A DNA stretch of 46,180 nucleotides from Colimorpha_A sp045540115 (GTDB taxonomy: Bacteria; Bacillota; Clostridia; Oscillospirales; CAG-272). The notes under the pieces were generated by a model, which searched no databases, was not told the origin of the DNA, and saw only the letters and a program-made list of their open reading frames with translations. Shown here piece by piece: positions 32,661-40,032 of the stretch. Location of the stretch: contig JAZQGR010000107.1 in the NCBI GenBank assembly GCA_045540115.1, positions 1-46,180 on the forward strand. Reading direction: 5' to 3'. Each line of letters opens with the position of its first letter. Position 1 is the stretch's first letter. Both the position numbers and the translations under genes were made by a program.

Positions 32661-33236
32661 TTACTTTACGATCTCACCGTAGCACTCGCCAAATGCGCAA
32701 GCGGCATTAGCCTCGTCGGTATCGATGTGCATAGCGGTAGCAAACTTGGGGCTGACGCGGATAACAACGTCGCCGAAGATGGTACTTCTGTCGCAAGAAT
32801 CGATCTTAACGGATACGATCTCCTTGTCAGCTACACCTGCAACCTCTGCATCCTCGGGGGTGATGTGGATATGACGCTTTGCGATAATAACGCCGCTGTC
32901 AAGATCAACCTCGCCACAAGGTCCAACGAGCTTACAGCCCGGAGTACCCGCAAGGTCTCCGCTCTCACGAACGGGTGCGGAAATACCGAGGGTACGAGCA
33001 TCAGTGAAGGACACCTCAACCTGTGAAGCAGGACGAGCCGGTCCGAGAATTATAACGTTAGGAATAGACTTCTTAGGTCCAACAACGGTGCAGCGCTCTT
33101 CGCAAGCGTACTGACCGGGCTGAGAGAGGTCCTTTTTCTTAGTAAGAGTTGCGCCCTTTCCGAAAAGAGCTTCAATATGTTCTTCGGTCAGGTGGATATG
33201 ACGAGCCGAAGTTTCAACGAGTACTTTGTTTGCCAT
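32661..33236 (-). CDS. pduL: PduL-type phosphotransacylase
   Basis: A 191-residue PduL protein. SARHIHLTEEHIEALFG, AKRHIHITPEDA, and MHIDTDEANAA contribute the zinc-binding and catalytic histidines of the two beta-barrel halves; KDLSQPGQYACEE is also family-specific. It makes acetyl- or propionyl-phosphate from the CoA thioester. No microcompartment shell gene is nearby, and no N-terminal encapsulation peptide, so it is likely the general phosphotransacetylase for acetate/ATP formation. ATG 33236 is chosen (GAGGAAG upstream), as the earlier GTG lies in that site. Confidence 0.92.
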   Translation of the reverse strand: MANKVLVETSARHIHLTEEHIEALFGKGATLTKKKDLSQPGQYACEERCTVVGPKKSIPNVIILGPARPASQVEVSFTDARTLGISAPVRESGDLAGTPGCKLVGPCGEVDLDSGVIIAKRHIHITPEDAEVAGVADKEIVSVKIDSCDRSTIFGDVVIRVSPKFATAMHIDTDEANAACAFGECYGEIVK

Positions 33237-33274
33237 TTTTATCTTCCTCACTTAAATATTTTAATAACAAAAGT

Positions 33275-33303
33275 ATTATACTATACGAAAGCGAAAAAGT
33301 AAA
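33275..33303 (-). promoter_or_regulatory. Promoter of pduL
   Basis: Minus strand TTTACT (33298-33303), 17-bp spacer, TATAAT (33275-33280). Confidence 0.65.
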
Positions 33304-33340
33304 GTGTTTTACAAAAAAATCCGCAAAAACAGGGGGATAA

Positions 33341-33991
33341 ATGGAAAATAAAGAGAGAAAAACAACCGATATGACCGACGGAGCGGTCACGGAGGAACGG
33401 ATCCACTATTTAACGGTTATCGGGCAGGTTGAGGGACACTATCTGTTACCCGACGGGCAGAAGGTGACAAAATACGAGCACATGCTCCCCGCCCTTGCCG
33501 AGATCGAGGAGCGGCGTGACATTGACGGTCTGCTTCTGCTGATAAACACCGTCGGCGGTGATGTTGAGGCTGGACTTGCGATATCCGAAATGATAGCGGG
33601 AATGAGCAAGCCGACGGTCTCACTCGTGCTTGGCGGAGGACATTCGATCGGCATTCCGCTCGCAGTCGCGGCAAAAAGATCCTTCATCGTTCCGTCGGCG
33701 ACTATGACGCTTCATCCCGTCAGAATAAACGGTCTCGTCATCGGTGTTCCGCAAAGCTTCGATAATCTCAGCAAAATGCAGGACAGAATAGTATCCTTCA
33801 TCTGCCGCAATTCACACGTAAGCGAAAGTGCGCTTCGCTCACTTATGATGAAAACAGACGAAATGGCGACCGACATCGGAACGATCCTTGACGGCGAGGA
33901 CGCTGTCAAAATAGGGCTCATCGACGAGCTCGGCACGCTCTCCGATGCAATTTCGGCACTGAAAAATATGATCGAAAAGAAAAAGGCTTGA
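33341..33991 (+). CDS. tepA: TepA-like ClpP-family serine protease
   Basis: A 216-residue protein of the ClpP/TepA (translocation-enhancing, signal-peptide-peptidase-like) family. LLLINTVGGDVEAGLAI gives the oxyanion glycines, S102 (GGGHSIGIPLAVA) is the likely nucleophile and H125 (MTLHPVR) the likely base. It degrades signal peptides or small products in Bacillota. Its promoter is unclear; GGGGG site near ATG. The thioredoxin promoter starts at its stop codon. Confidence 0.85.
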   Translation: MENKERKTTDMTDGAVTEERIHYLTVIGQVEGHYLLPDGQKVTKYEHMLPALAEIEERRDIDGLLLLINTVGGDVEAGLAISEMIAGMSKPTVSLVLGGGHSIGIPLAVAAKRSFIVPSATMTLHPVRINGLVIGVPQSFDNLSKMQDRIVSFICRNSHVSESALRSLMMKTDEMATDIGTILDGEDAVKIGLIDELGTLSDAISALKNMIEKKKA

Positions 33992-34016
33992 CCTTTTATA
34001 AAAAATAATATATAAT
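33988..34016 (+). promoter_or_regulatory. Promoter of the trx pair
   Basis: TTGACC (33988-33993), overlapping the tepA stop, 17-bp spacer, TATAAT (34011-34016). Confidence 0.72.
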
Positions 34017-34052
34017 CTTCTTAGAAAATAACTCAAAGGAGAATATATAAAT

Positions 34053-34361
34053 ATGAAACACGTAAACACAGCCGAATTTGACGCGCTTCTTGCCGACGGC
34101 AAGACGATTCTCGTTGATTTCTTCGCAACGTGGTGCGGACCTTGCAAGATGCTCGCGCCCGTGCTCGAGCAGGTCGCGCCCGACTATCCCGACGTTGAGT
34201 TCGTTAAGGTCGACGTTGACGACGATCCCGATCTTGCGCGCCGCTATGGTGTAAACGTAATCCCGACGCTTTTTGTTATCAAGAACGGCGAAGTCACTGC
34301 AAACACCAAGGGCTATATGAACGCAGACGAGCTTCGCGCATTCGTTGACGGAGGTCTTTAA
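34053..34361 (+). CDS. trxA: Thioredoxin
   Basis: A 102-residue thioredoxin with the active site W27-C28-G-P-C31, the buried D22 (ILVDFFATWCGPC), and the cis-proline strand NVIPTLFVIKNG. Normal length. It reduces protein disulfides, among them msrC-type enzymes. The stop TAA overlaps the next ATG by one base (TAATG), coupling it to the FTR-like gene. RBS AAGGAGA. Confidence 0.95.
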   Translation: MKHVNTAEFDALLADGKTILVDFFATWCGPCKMLAPVLEQVAPDYPDVEFVKVDVDDDPDLARRYGVNVIPTLFVIKNGEVTANTKGYMNADELRAFVDGGL

Positions 34362-34558
34362 TGAAGATCCGCCTGAACGAAAACGAAGAGATCGTTAAAA
34401 CCGTCAAGGAGGGTCTTAAAGCCAAGGGCGGATACTGCCCCTGTAAGATGGGCAAGAGCGAAGATATAAAGTGTATGTGTGAGGAGTTCAAGGCGCAGAT
34501 CGCCGATCCCGATTTCGAGGGATATTGCCACTGTATGCTTTACTATAAGGAAAAATGA
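34361..34558 (+). CDS. Ferredoxin-thioredoxin reductase catalytic-chain-like mini-protein
   Basis: A 65-residue protein with six cysteines in three C-x-C pairs: CPC (26-28), CMC (38-40) and CHC (56-58), the last followed by MLYY as in plant FTR (CHCML). FTR-beta holds a 4Fe-4S cluster and a redox disulfide, reducing thioredoxin with ferredoxin electrons. The pairs are spaced 9 and 15 residues apart, against 16 and 8 in the chloroplast enzyme, and the protein is only about half as long. Translation is coupled with thioredoxin, so this is very likely its reductase. No FTR variable subunit is seen. Confidence 0.85.
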   Translation: MKIRLNENEEIVKTVKEGLKAKGGYCPCKMGKSEDIKCMCEEFKAQIADPDFEGYCHCMLYYKEK

Positions 34559-34560
34559 AG

Positions 34561-34597
34561 AACACCGATTCAGGGGATAGCTTGAATCGGTGTTTTC
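34561..34597 (+). terminator. Terminator of the trx pair
   Basis: AACACCGATTCA / TGAATCGGTGTT stem, followed by TTTTC. Confidence 0.8.
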
Positions 34598-34794
34598 TAT
34601 TTTTGAAAAACTACGTTTCTCTTTTTCCGCATTTCTTTTCGCACGCAAATGAAACAAGCAGTTTTGCTTCGCAAACCTGCGCAAAGAAACGTGCCAAGGG
34701 GCAAACCGTTTAAATTTTGCGAGGGCAAAATTCTGCACACGTTTTCCCCTTTGGAAACCCCTTTTGGCTTAAGGAAGACGCACCACGTCGTCTT

Positions 34795-34960
34795 GCCTTC
34801 CCCTCAGGGGAATGGTGCAAGAGGTAAACCTCAAGCGGATGAGGTGTAGGTTGCGAAGCAACCGTTTATAAAAACAATGTTACTTTCCTTTGGCATGCGG
34901 ACGCTTCGCGCCCTACACCTTATCTGAGGTTCTGCCTCTTAACTTCCCCCGCCGGGGAAG
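34795..34960. repeat. Diverged copies of the window's intergenic repeat family
   Basis: In the gene-free gap 34598-34995, an inverted copy (about 34797-34870, GATGAGGTGTAGGTTGCGAA) is followed by a direct copy (about 34871-34920, ACAATGTTACTTTCCTTTGG). Both match the tandem unit at 45.7-46.1 kb with substitutions. Short internal palindromes such as CCTTCCCCTCAGGGGAA are present. The left part of the gap (34598-34790) shows no other feature. Confidence 0.7.
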
Positions 34961-34995
34961 GCTAACAACGCCCCGATTCATCTTTAAAATATATA

Positions 34996-35027
34996 AAAAA
35001 CAAGCGACCGTTTGGTCGCTTGTTTTG
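34996..35027. terminator. Terminator of the 35040-36929 gene
   Basis: ACAAGCGACC / GGTCGCTTGT stem with A- and T-tracts on both sides. Confidence 0.82.
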
Positions 35028-35039
35028 TTTTAGTTTAAA

Positions 35040-36929
35040 TTAGTGCTTCTTGGAAACGTAAGCGATTCCGAAGAGTGCTACAACTGCAACTGCAACGTAT
35101 GCTACTACGCTGTCGTTGGTATCGGGGTTGGTGGTAGAACCGCCGGTGGTGCCTTCGTTGCCGCCTTCGTTGCCTGCAACTGCAGTATATACGCCCCAGT
35201 TATAAGAACCGGTAATATCGTAAGAAGAGAAGTTATCGTAGGTAGAAGTTGCGCCAACTGCGAATGCACGGTTGTTATCGTCGTCAGCAACTACGAGAGT
35301 GTTCTTGTCACCGTTCCACTCGAATGCAGTAGCGTTAGCTGCATCGGTAGCGGTAGAAGCTTCTGCGGAAGCGTCGCCAAATACAACGTAGGTCTTGGTC
35401 TCGCCGTCCATGAAGTAGAGGAGGTATTCGTTTTCCTTGGTAGCAGCTTCGATATAGAATACTGCTGCATCGTCAGCGGTGTAAACACCGTTGAAACGAC
35501 CGCTGGTAATGGTGCCGTCTACGTAAATGGTGCCCTTACCGTTTACTGCGGAAATGGTATAACCCTTACCTACTTCAAGAGGACAGGTTGCGGGAGGATT
35601 GGTTCCCTCGGAGCCTTCGCCACCCTCAGAACCTTCGCCGCCTGCAGGAGGAGGAGTGGTTCCGCCTGCAGCTGCAAGCACAAAGGTACAACCGGAATTG
35701 AATTCCTTCTTTCCGTCGTAATCAACGAGAGTACCGGTAACAGTAATGTTGTCGCCAACCTTGAGCGCATCAGCGCCCTCGCCCTTAAGACGGAAGCAGA
35801 TGATGGGCTTATCGGTCATATCGCCAACAACGATAGTAACGGTAATGTTCTTATAGCCGGAATCATAGGGAGTGTCAACCTTAGTGATCTTACCGGTAAG
35901 AGTGTAGTTACCGCCGGGAAGGGTTTCGCCCTTATTAAGAGCGTAGAGTGCGTCAACGATATCCTTAGGCTCAGTAGGCTTTTCAAAGGGCTTTTCAGCC
36001 TTCTTTACAGTAACAAAAGTACAGCCTGCATCAAATTCCTTGGTTCCGTTGTAGTTCTTAAGCTCGCCGGTAACCTTGATTGTGTCGCCTTCAGCAACTG
36101 TTGCAGCATCATCGCCCTTCATGCGGAAGCACTTAACGGGCTTATCGGTCATATCACCGACGATGATGGTAACGGTTACGTTCTTGTAACCTGTATCGTA
36201 GCCGGTGTCAATGCTCTTAACAACGCCTTCGAGAGTGTAAGGACCTTCAGCAAGGGTTTCGCCACTTCCAAGAGCATAGAGTGCGTTTACGATTGCTTCG
36301 GGAGTATTGGGCTTAACGAACGTAGGAGTATCGACATCGCCGCCTTCAGAACCGGAGCCGGAGTTTCCGCCATCGGTAACAAGCTTATAGATGTATACAT
36401 CATTCTGTCCGGAGCCATAAGACGCAAAAATTACAGGGGAATTGGAAGAATTAAAACGAAGCCAGTTTCTGGTATTACTTCCCTGCGACTTGATTGTAGC
36501 AACACCGGTAGAGGCGATTTCGATCTTCCAAGAGCCTTCGTTATCAAGTGTCGTCTTAGTTCTAAGATAGTTTTTGGACGAGCTGGCAGAATAAAGATAT
36601 CCGGCAGAACCCGTATAGAGTGCAAGCGTGCCGGCAACCTTTCCTTCCTTAACGGTAAGCTGCTGAACTGTGCTTCCGGGCTTAATCTTACCGTCGCTCA
36701 CTGTCACGGCTACCGCATTTCTATTGTTATTGTTCTGTGTCGTACCGAGCGCGTAGTAGTCGGTTCCCTTTTTAGAAACGATGATTATAACATCATCAGC
36801 TTTAAGATCCGCAACGTTCGTCACGAGCTCGAAGGTTTCATCAGCTGCTGCTGCGGTGAACGGAATGCAAAGAACGAGCATTACAGCCGCGAGAACAGCA
36901 GAGACAAGAACCTTAATTCTTTTGTTCAT
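35040..36929 (-). CDS. Secreted, wall/membrane-anchored repeat protein with OB-fold-like domains
   Basis: A 629-residue exported protein. Signal peptide 1-28 (VLAAVMLVLCIPFTAAAA). Region about 31-190 resembles beta-rich domains with a Gly/Asn-rich loop (TTQNNNNRNAV, RNWLRFNSS). Two similar domains (about 213-310 and 320-425) share ALYALxxGETL, VGDMTDKPxxCFRxKG and KEFxxGCTFV, and look like OB folds. Gly/Glu/Ser linkers follow, then a third domain with NNRAFAVG resembling the first. The C-terminus NPDTND, hydrophobic span and KKH recall NPKTGD sortase signals, but the Gly is missing. Function unknown; extracellular binding is the likely role. Confidence 0.8.
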   Translation of the reverse strand: MNKRIKVLVSAVLAAVMLVLCIPFTAAAADETFELVTNVADLKADDVIIIVSKKGTDYYALGTTQNNNNRNAVAVTVSDGKIKPGSTVQQLTVKEGKVAGTLALYTGSAGYLYSASSSKNYLRTKTTLDNEGSWKIEIASTGVATIKSQGSNTRNWLRFNSSNSPVIFASYGSGQNDVYIYKLVTDGGNSGSGSEGGDVDTPTFVKPNTPEAIVNALYALGSGETLAEGPYTLEGVVKSIDTGYDTGYKNVTVTIIVGDMTDKPVKCFRMKGDDAATVAEGDTIKVTGELKNYNGTKEFDAGCTFVTVKKAEKPFEKPTEPKDIVDALYALNKGETLPGGNYTLTGKITKVDTPYDSGYKNITVTIVVGDMTDKPIICFRLKGEGADALKVGDNITVTGTLVDYDGKKEFNSGCTFVLAAAGGTTPPPAGGEGSEGGEGSEGTNPPATCPLEVGKGYTISAVNGKGTIYVDGTITSGRFNGVYTADDAAVFYIEAATKENEYLLYFMDGETKTYVVFGDASAEASTATDAANATAFEWNGDKNTLVVADDDNNRAFAVGATSTYDNFSSYDITGSYNWGVYTAVAGNEGGNEGTTGGSTTNPDTNDSVVAYVAVAVVALFGIAYVSKKH

Positions 36930-36985
36930 AATGAACCTCCATAAAAAATAATAAATTTTGCCATAGGCAATATTTTACTTCATAC

Positions 36986-37014
36986 ATTATACAACAACCT
37001 CTGACAAAAAGCAA
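36986..37014 (-). promoter_or_regulatory. Promoter of the secreted-protein gene
   Basis: Minus strand TTGCTT (37009-37014), 17-bp spacer, TATAAT (36986-36991); RBS GGAGG before ATG 36929. Confidence 0.65.
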
Positions 37015-37128
37015 GCCGTTTATGAAATTTTCTTATATAAATATTGAATTATTTTGTCATAAAACTATAGGCGTTATCTTTTCGCAAAATAAACACGCAA
37101 AACAGCAAAAATGCAACGTTAAATCGTA

Positions 37129-37157
37129 TTTACATTTCGTTTTTTCCGTGTTATAAT
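37129..37157 (+). promoter_or_regulatory. Promoter of the Gfo/Idh/MocA gene
   Basis: TTTACA (37129-37134), 17-bp spacer, TATAAT (37152-37157). Confidence 0.7.
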
Positions 37158-37197
37158 ACTTTTAACAGCAAAAAAATCATTTTTGGAGGAACAAAAA

Positions 37198-38250
37198 ATG
37201 AAAACAATAGCAGTTATCGGCTGCGGCAGAATCGCTCGCGACGCTCATTTCCCCGCTTTCGACGAGATCGACGTTCGTATCAAGTACGCTTGCGACCTCA
37301 TCATTGAAAAGGCACAGGCGATGAAAGAGGCTCATCCCAAGATCGAAAACGTTATCACCGATTACAATATCGCACTTAACGACCCCGAGGTCGACGCAGT
37401 TTTCGTTCTTACCCCCAACTATGCTCACTATACCGTAACGATGGACGCCCTCCGTGCAGGCAAGCACGTTATGTGTGAAAAACCCATCACCGTAAACTAC
37501 GCCCTTTCCTGCGAAATGGCAGAGGAGGCAAACAAGCAGGGCAAGATCCTCAATATCGGTGTCTGCAACCGTTATCAGAAGTCTGTTGAAATGCTTCACG
37601 ACATGGTTGCTGAAGGTAAATTCGGAAACCTCTATCACGTTTACGCATCCTTCCGTTCATTCAGAAGCATTCCCGGTCTCGGCGGCGCATTCACTACGAA
37701 GGAGCAGTCGGGCGGCGGCGTTCTCATCGACTGGGGCGTTCACTTCCTCGATCTCATCCTCTACATTCTCGGCAATCCGAAGCTCATCGATGTCACCTGC
37801 GACGCTTACTGTGAGATGGCAAAGGATATGAAGGCATACAAGTACAACTATATGTGGGCTGAGGATACCTCCGACGTTGAAAACGGTACAAACGACGTTG
37901 ACGACTACATCTCCGGCTACGTCCGTACCGACAAGGCAAGCATCTCCTTCAACGGCGCGTGGGCGCAGAACGTCGGCGTTGACGAGAAGTATATAGACTT
38001 CCTCGGTGACAAGGGCGGCGCCCGTCTCAAGTACTGCGGACAGTTCACCTTCTGGGACGGCGAGACTCTCGAGTCCTACACGACAGAGCACGACAACCCC
38101 AACTTCTACGTTGCCGAGGACAAGGCATTCCTTGAGTCCATCACCACGGGCGAAAAGAACAGAAGCAATATCGACAACATCCTCGAAAGTGCAAAGCTTC
38201 TCGACTGCCTCTATCAGTCCGCCGCTAAGCACTCGGAGCTTAAGTGCTGA
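37198..38250 (+). CDS. Gfo/Idh/MocA-family oxidoreductase
   Basis: A 350-residue NAD(P)-dependent sugar or inositol dehydrogenase. Rossmann motif IGCGRIARDAHF at the N-terminus, E94-K95-P96 (MCEKP) at the hinge, and GGGVLIDWGVHFLDL with the catalytic D/H pair. The start at ATG 37198 follows GGAGG by 8 nt; an upstream TTG lies inside that site. The family includes inositol 2-dehydrogenase (IolG), so it might serve the IolB-type pathway at 5.9-15.9 kb, but it is 20 kb away and stands alone. Own promoter and terminator. Confidence 0.87.
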   Translation: MKTIAVIGCGRIARDAHFPAFDEIDVRIKYACDLIIEKAQAMKEAHPKIENVITDYNIALNDPEVDAVFVLTPNYAHYTVTMDALRAGKHVMCEKPITVNYALSCEMAEEANKQGKILNIGVCNRYQKSVEMLHDMVAEGKFGNLYHVYASFRSFRSIPGLGGAFTTKEQSGGGVLIDWGVHFLDLILYILGNPKLIDVTCDAYCEMAKDMKAYKYNYMWAEDTSDVENGTNDVDDYISGYVRTDKASISFNGAWAQNVGVDEKYIDFLGDKGGARLKYCGQFTFWDGETLESYTTEHDNPNFYVAEDKAFLESITTGEKNRSNIDNILESAKLLDCLYQSAAKHSELKC

Positions 38251-38261
38251 TAAAAAACGAA

Positions 38262-38290
38262 ATCCCCCGACCTCGGGGGATTTTTCTTTA
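38262..38290 (+). terminator. Terminator of the Gfo/Idh/MocA gene
   Basis: ATCCCCCGACCTCGGGGGAT followed by a T-tract. Confidence 0.85.
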
Positions 38291-38329
38291 CCATCTTTCT
38301 TCATTATTCATTCTTCATTATTCATTAAA

Positions 38330-38356
38330 TAACTCTCCCGAGCTTCGGGAGAGTTA
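38330..38356. terminator. Terminator after the 5'-nucleotidase gene
   Basis: TAACTCTCCCGAGCTTCGGGAGAGTTA palindrome 3' of the minus-strand gene. Confidence 0.7.
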
Positions 38357-38362
38357 TTTAAT

Positions 38363-39868
38363 TCAGTGCTCCAGTCCGCCGTTTTTGATATACTCCGCGA
38401 GCAGGTCGCGTGCGTAGATCGGCTCATCATAGCGTGCGACCTCGGTAAGACGGTTAGGTGCGTAGGTTGAAGAATAGCTGTCAACGATAATATAGTAGGT
38501 TCCGTTCGGATCGAGATTTTCCTTTATGCCCGCGCCGAAGGAATCATAGTAAATATAGTAGTTCGAATTACTCGTATCAAAGAAGCGCTTTTTAAGATCA
38601 GAGCCCTTTATCGAGCAGAGGACGAGATTGTTATCAAACGGGAAAATAGAATACAAGTCACCGTAACGTATCTCTCCCGCCTCAAGGTCATACGGGGAGC
38701 GAGCAGACAGATATCCGCCGCCGAGGACGATATCGTATTCGTCGCCCCAAAGCTCAACTCCCTTTTCGTAGTAAAGCTGAGCGATAACGTCGCGAAGATA
38801 ATCGGAGCTTCGCCACGTCGGCGTCGTTCCAAGTACCTCGTTGCCTGCGGCGATCTTGTCCTTGTATTTGTTGAGAAGCTCGTTCACGATGGGCGAATCG
38901 GGAAGCTGATAGTACTCGTTTGTTCTGATAAATTTAGCTTCGGTGACAGCCTTGTTGCCGTTTGCTGTGTTATAGCGTGCCGATGCGTAGGTTATACCGT
39001 CGTTATCACCGCCTCCCTGAAGATGCCAGATGCCCTCGTCGTCCGCCTTCGCGTAGCTGCGGTGCGTGTGTCCCTCAAAAACGAGATCAACGTATCCGCG
39101 TGAAAGAGTGATATCGTAATATGACGTGCGATAATCAACGCTTCCGCTCGTTCCGCCGTCATGGAGAGAGTAGACAATAAACTCAACGCCCTCCTCTGCG
39201 CGCAGGCGTTCGGATTCCGCCTTGACAAGGTCGGTAAGCTCGTCGCCCGTTTTGAAATAAACGTCCTCGACCTTATCCGGAGCAATGGAGGAATAGCAGT
39301 CGCCGATCGCACCGATGATTCCGACGGTCACACCGTTAAGCTCAACTACCACCGAGCTTTCGCAGTATTCGACCTGCTTGTTCGTGTCCTTATCGTAGAT
39401 ATTTATCGCAAGGAACGGGAACTCGGCAAGCGCCTCGTTCTCGATTATGGCTTCTTCGCCCCAGTCAAATTCGTGATTGCCGAGTGTCATTGAGACGAAG
39501 CCGACGCGGTTCATCCATTCGGTCATCATATTACCCGACGTCAGATTGGACTCGGGACTTCCCTGCCACATATCGCCAGAGGCAAGAAGGACCGTGTTCG
39601 GATTTCTTTCCTTCACCTGCTCGAAATATGTCGTCAGCTCGTCGACACCGGGCTGTGAATCGGTGTCGGAGAATTTGCCGTGCAGGTCGTTCAGCGCGTA
39701 GAGATCAAAATAGACGAGAACAAGGCGGTTACATCTGTCGCAAAAGCCGTCGTCATCCTTGTCCTTATGATTGCCGTCACACTTTTTTCCTCCGTTGCAC
39801 GAGGCAAGAAATATCGAGGAAAGTGCCAAAATCAGCGCTAAAAAGCGCGTTATAGTACCGTTTTTCAT
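38363..39868 (-). CDS. 5'-nucleotidase/UDP-sugar hydrolase-type lipoprotein
   Basis: A 501-residue exported metallophosphatase. Lipobox LASC with C24. Next comes a short Asp/Cys-rich segment (CDGNHKDKDDDGFCDRC, about 29-45) resembling a calcium loop. Metal motifs: LNDLHGKF, SGDMWQGS, GNHEFDWG, LHDGGTSG and FEGHTHRSY (UshA/NadN family). The C-terminal substrate domain carries GGGYLSARSPY and IFPFDNNLV. It probably dephosphorylates nucleotides or UDP-sugars outside the cell to salvage nucleosides. Promoter TTGACG-17-TATAAT upstream. Confidence 0.9.
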   Translation of the reverse strand: MKNGTITRFLALILALSSIFLASCNGGKKCDGNHKDKDDDGFCDRCNRLVLVYFDLYALNDLHGKFSDTDSQPGVDELTTYFEQVKERNPNTVLLASGDMWQGSPESNLTSGNMMTEWMNRVGFVSMTLGNHEFDWGEEAIIENEALAEFPFLAINIYDKDTNKQVEYCESSVVVELNGVTVGIIGAIGDCYSSIAPDKVEDVYFKTGDELTDLVKAESERLRAEEGVEFIVYSLHDGGTSGSVDYRTSYYDITLSRGYVDLVFEGHTHRSYAKADDEGIWHLQGGGDNDGITYASARYNTANGNKAVTEAKFIRTNEYYQLPDSPIVNELLNKYKDKIAAGNEVLGTTPTWRSSDYLRDVIAQLYYEKGVELWGDEYDIVLGGGYLSARSPYDLEAGEIRYGDLYSIFPFDNNLVLCSIKGSDLKKRFFDTSNSNYYIYYDSFGAGIKENLDPNGTYYIIVDSYSSTYAPNRLTEVARYDEPIYARDLLAEYIKNGGLEH

Positions 39869-39897
39869 TTGTTTTCTCCGATTTTTTCATTAAATAT

Positions 39898-39926
39898 ATT
39901 ATATACGATTTTTCGAGCGGCGTCAA
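39898..39926 (-). promoter_or_regulatory. Promoter of the nucleotidase gene
   Basis: Minus strand TTGACG (39921-39926), 17-bp spacer, TATAAT (39898-39903). Confidence 0.7.
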
Positions 39927-39957
39927 CAGGGGATTTCGCGAGTAAGCAAATCAAGGA

Positions 39958-39986
39958 TTGCACATCAGAAGAAAATGTAGTATAAT
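39958..39986 (+). promoter_or_regulatory. Promoter of the helicase-nuclease gene
   Basis: TTGCAC (39958-39963), 17-bp spacer, TATAAT (39981-39986). Because it covers the first in-frame TTG, translation must start downstream. Confidence 0.7.
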
Positions 39987-40032
39987 GATAATTGCCTTCT
40001 TTGAAACGTATAAGATTGTGAGGTGTTTTTCT

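Noticed and set aside
32661..33236. Part of a microcompartment locus
   Set aside because: PduL is the only related gene; no shell protein or cofactor enzyme lies near it.
35043..36944. Very long open frame antisense to the secreted repeat protein
   Set aside because: The minus strand has signal peptide, domains and ribosome site. The plus-strand frame has no promoter or family match and is a by-product of the repeats.
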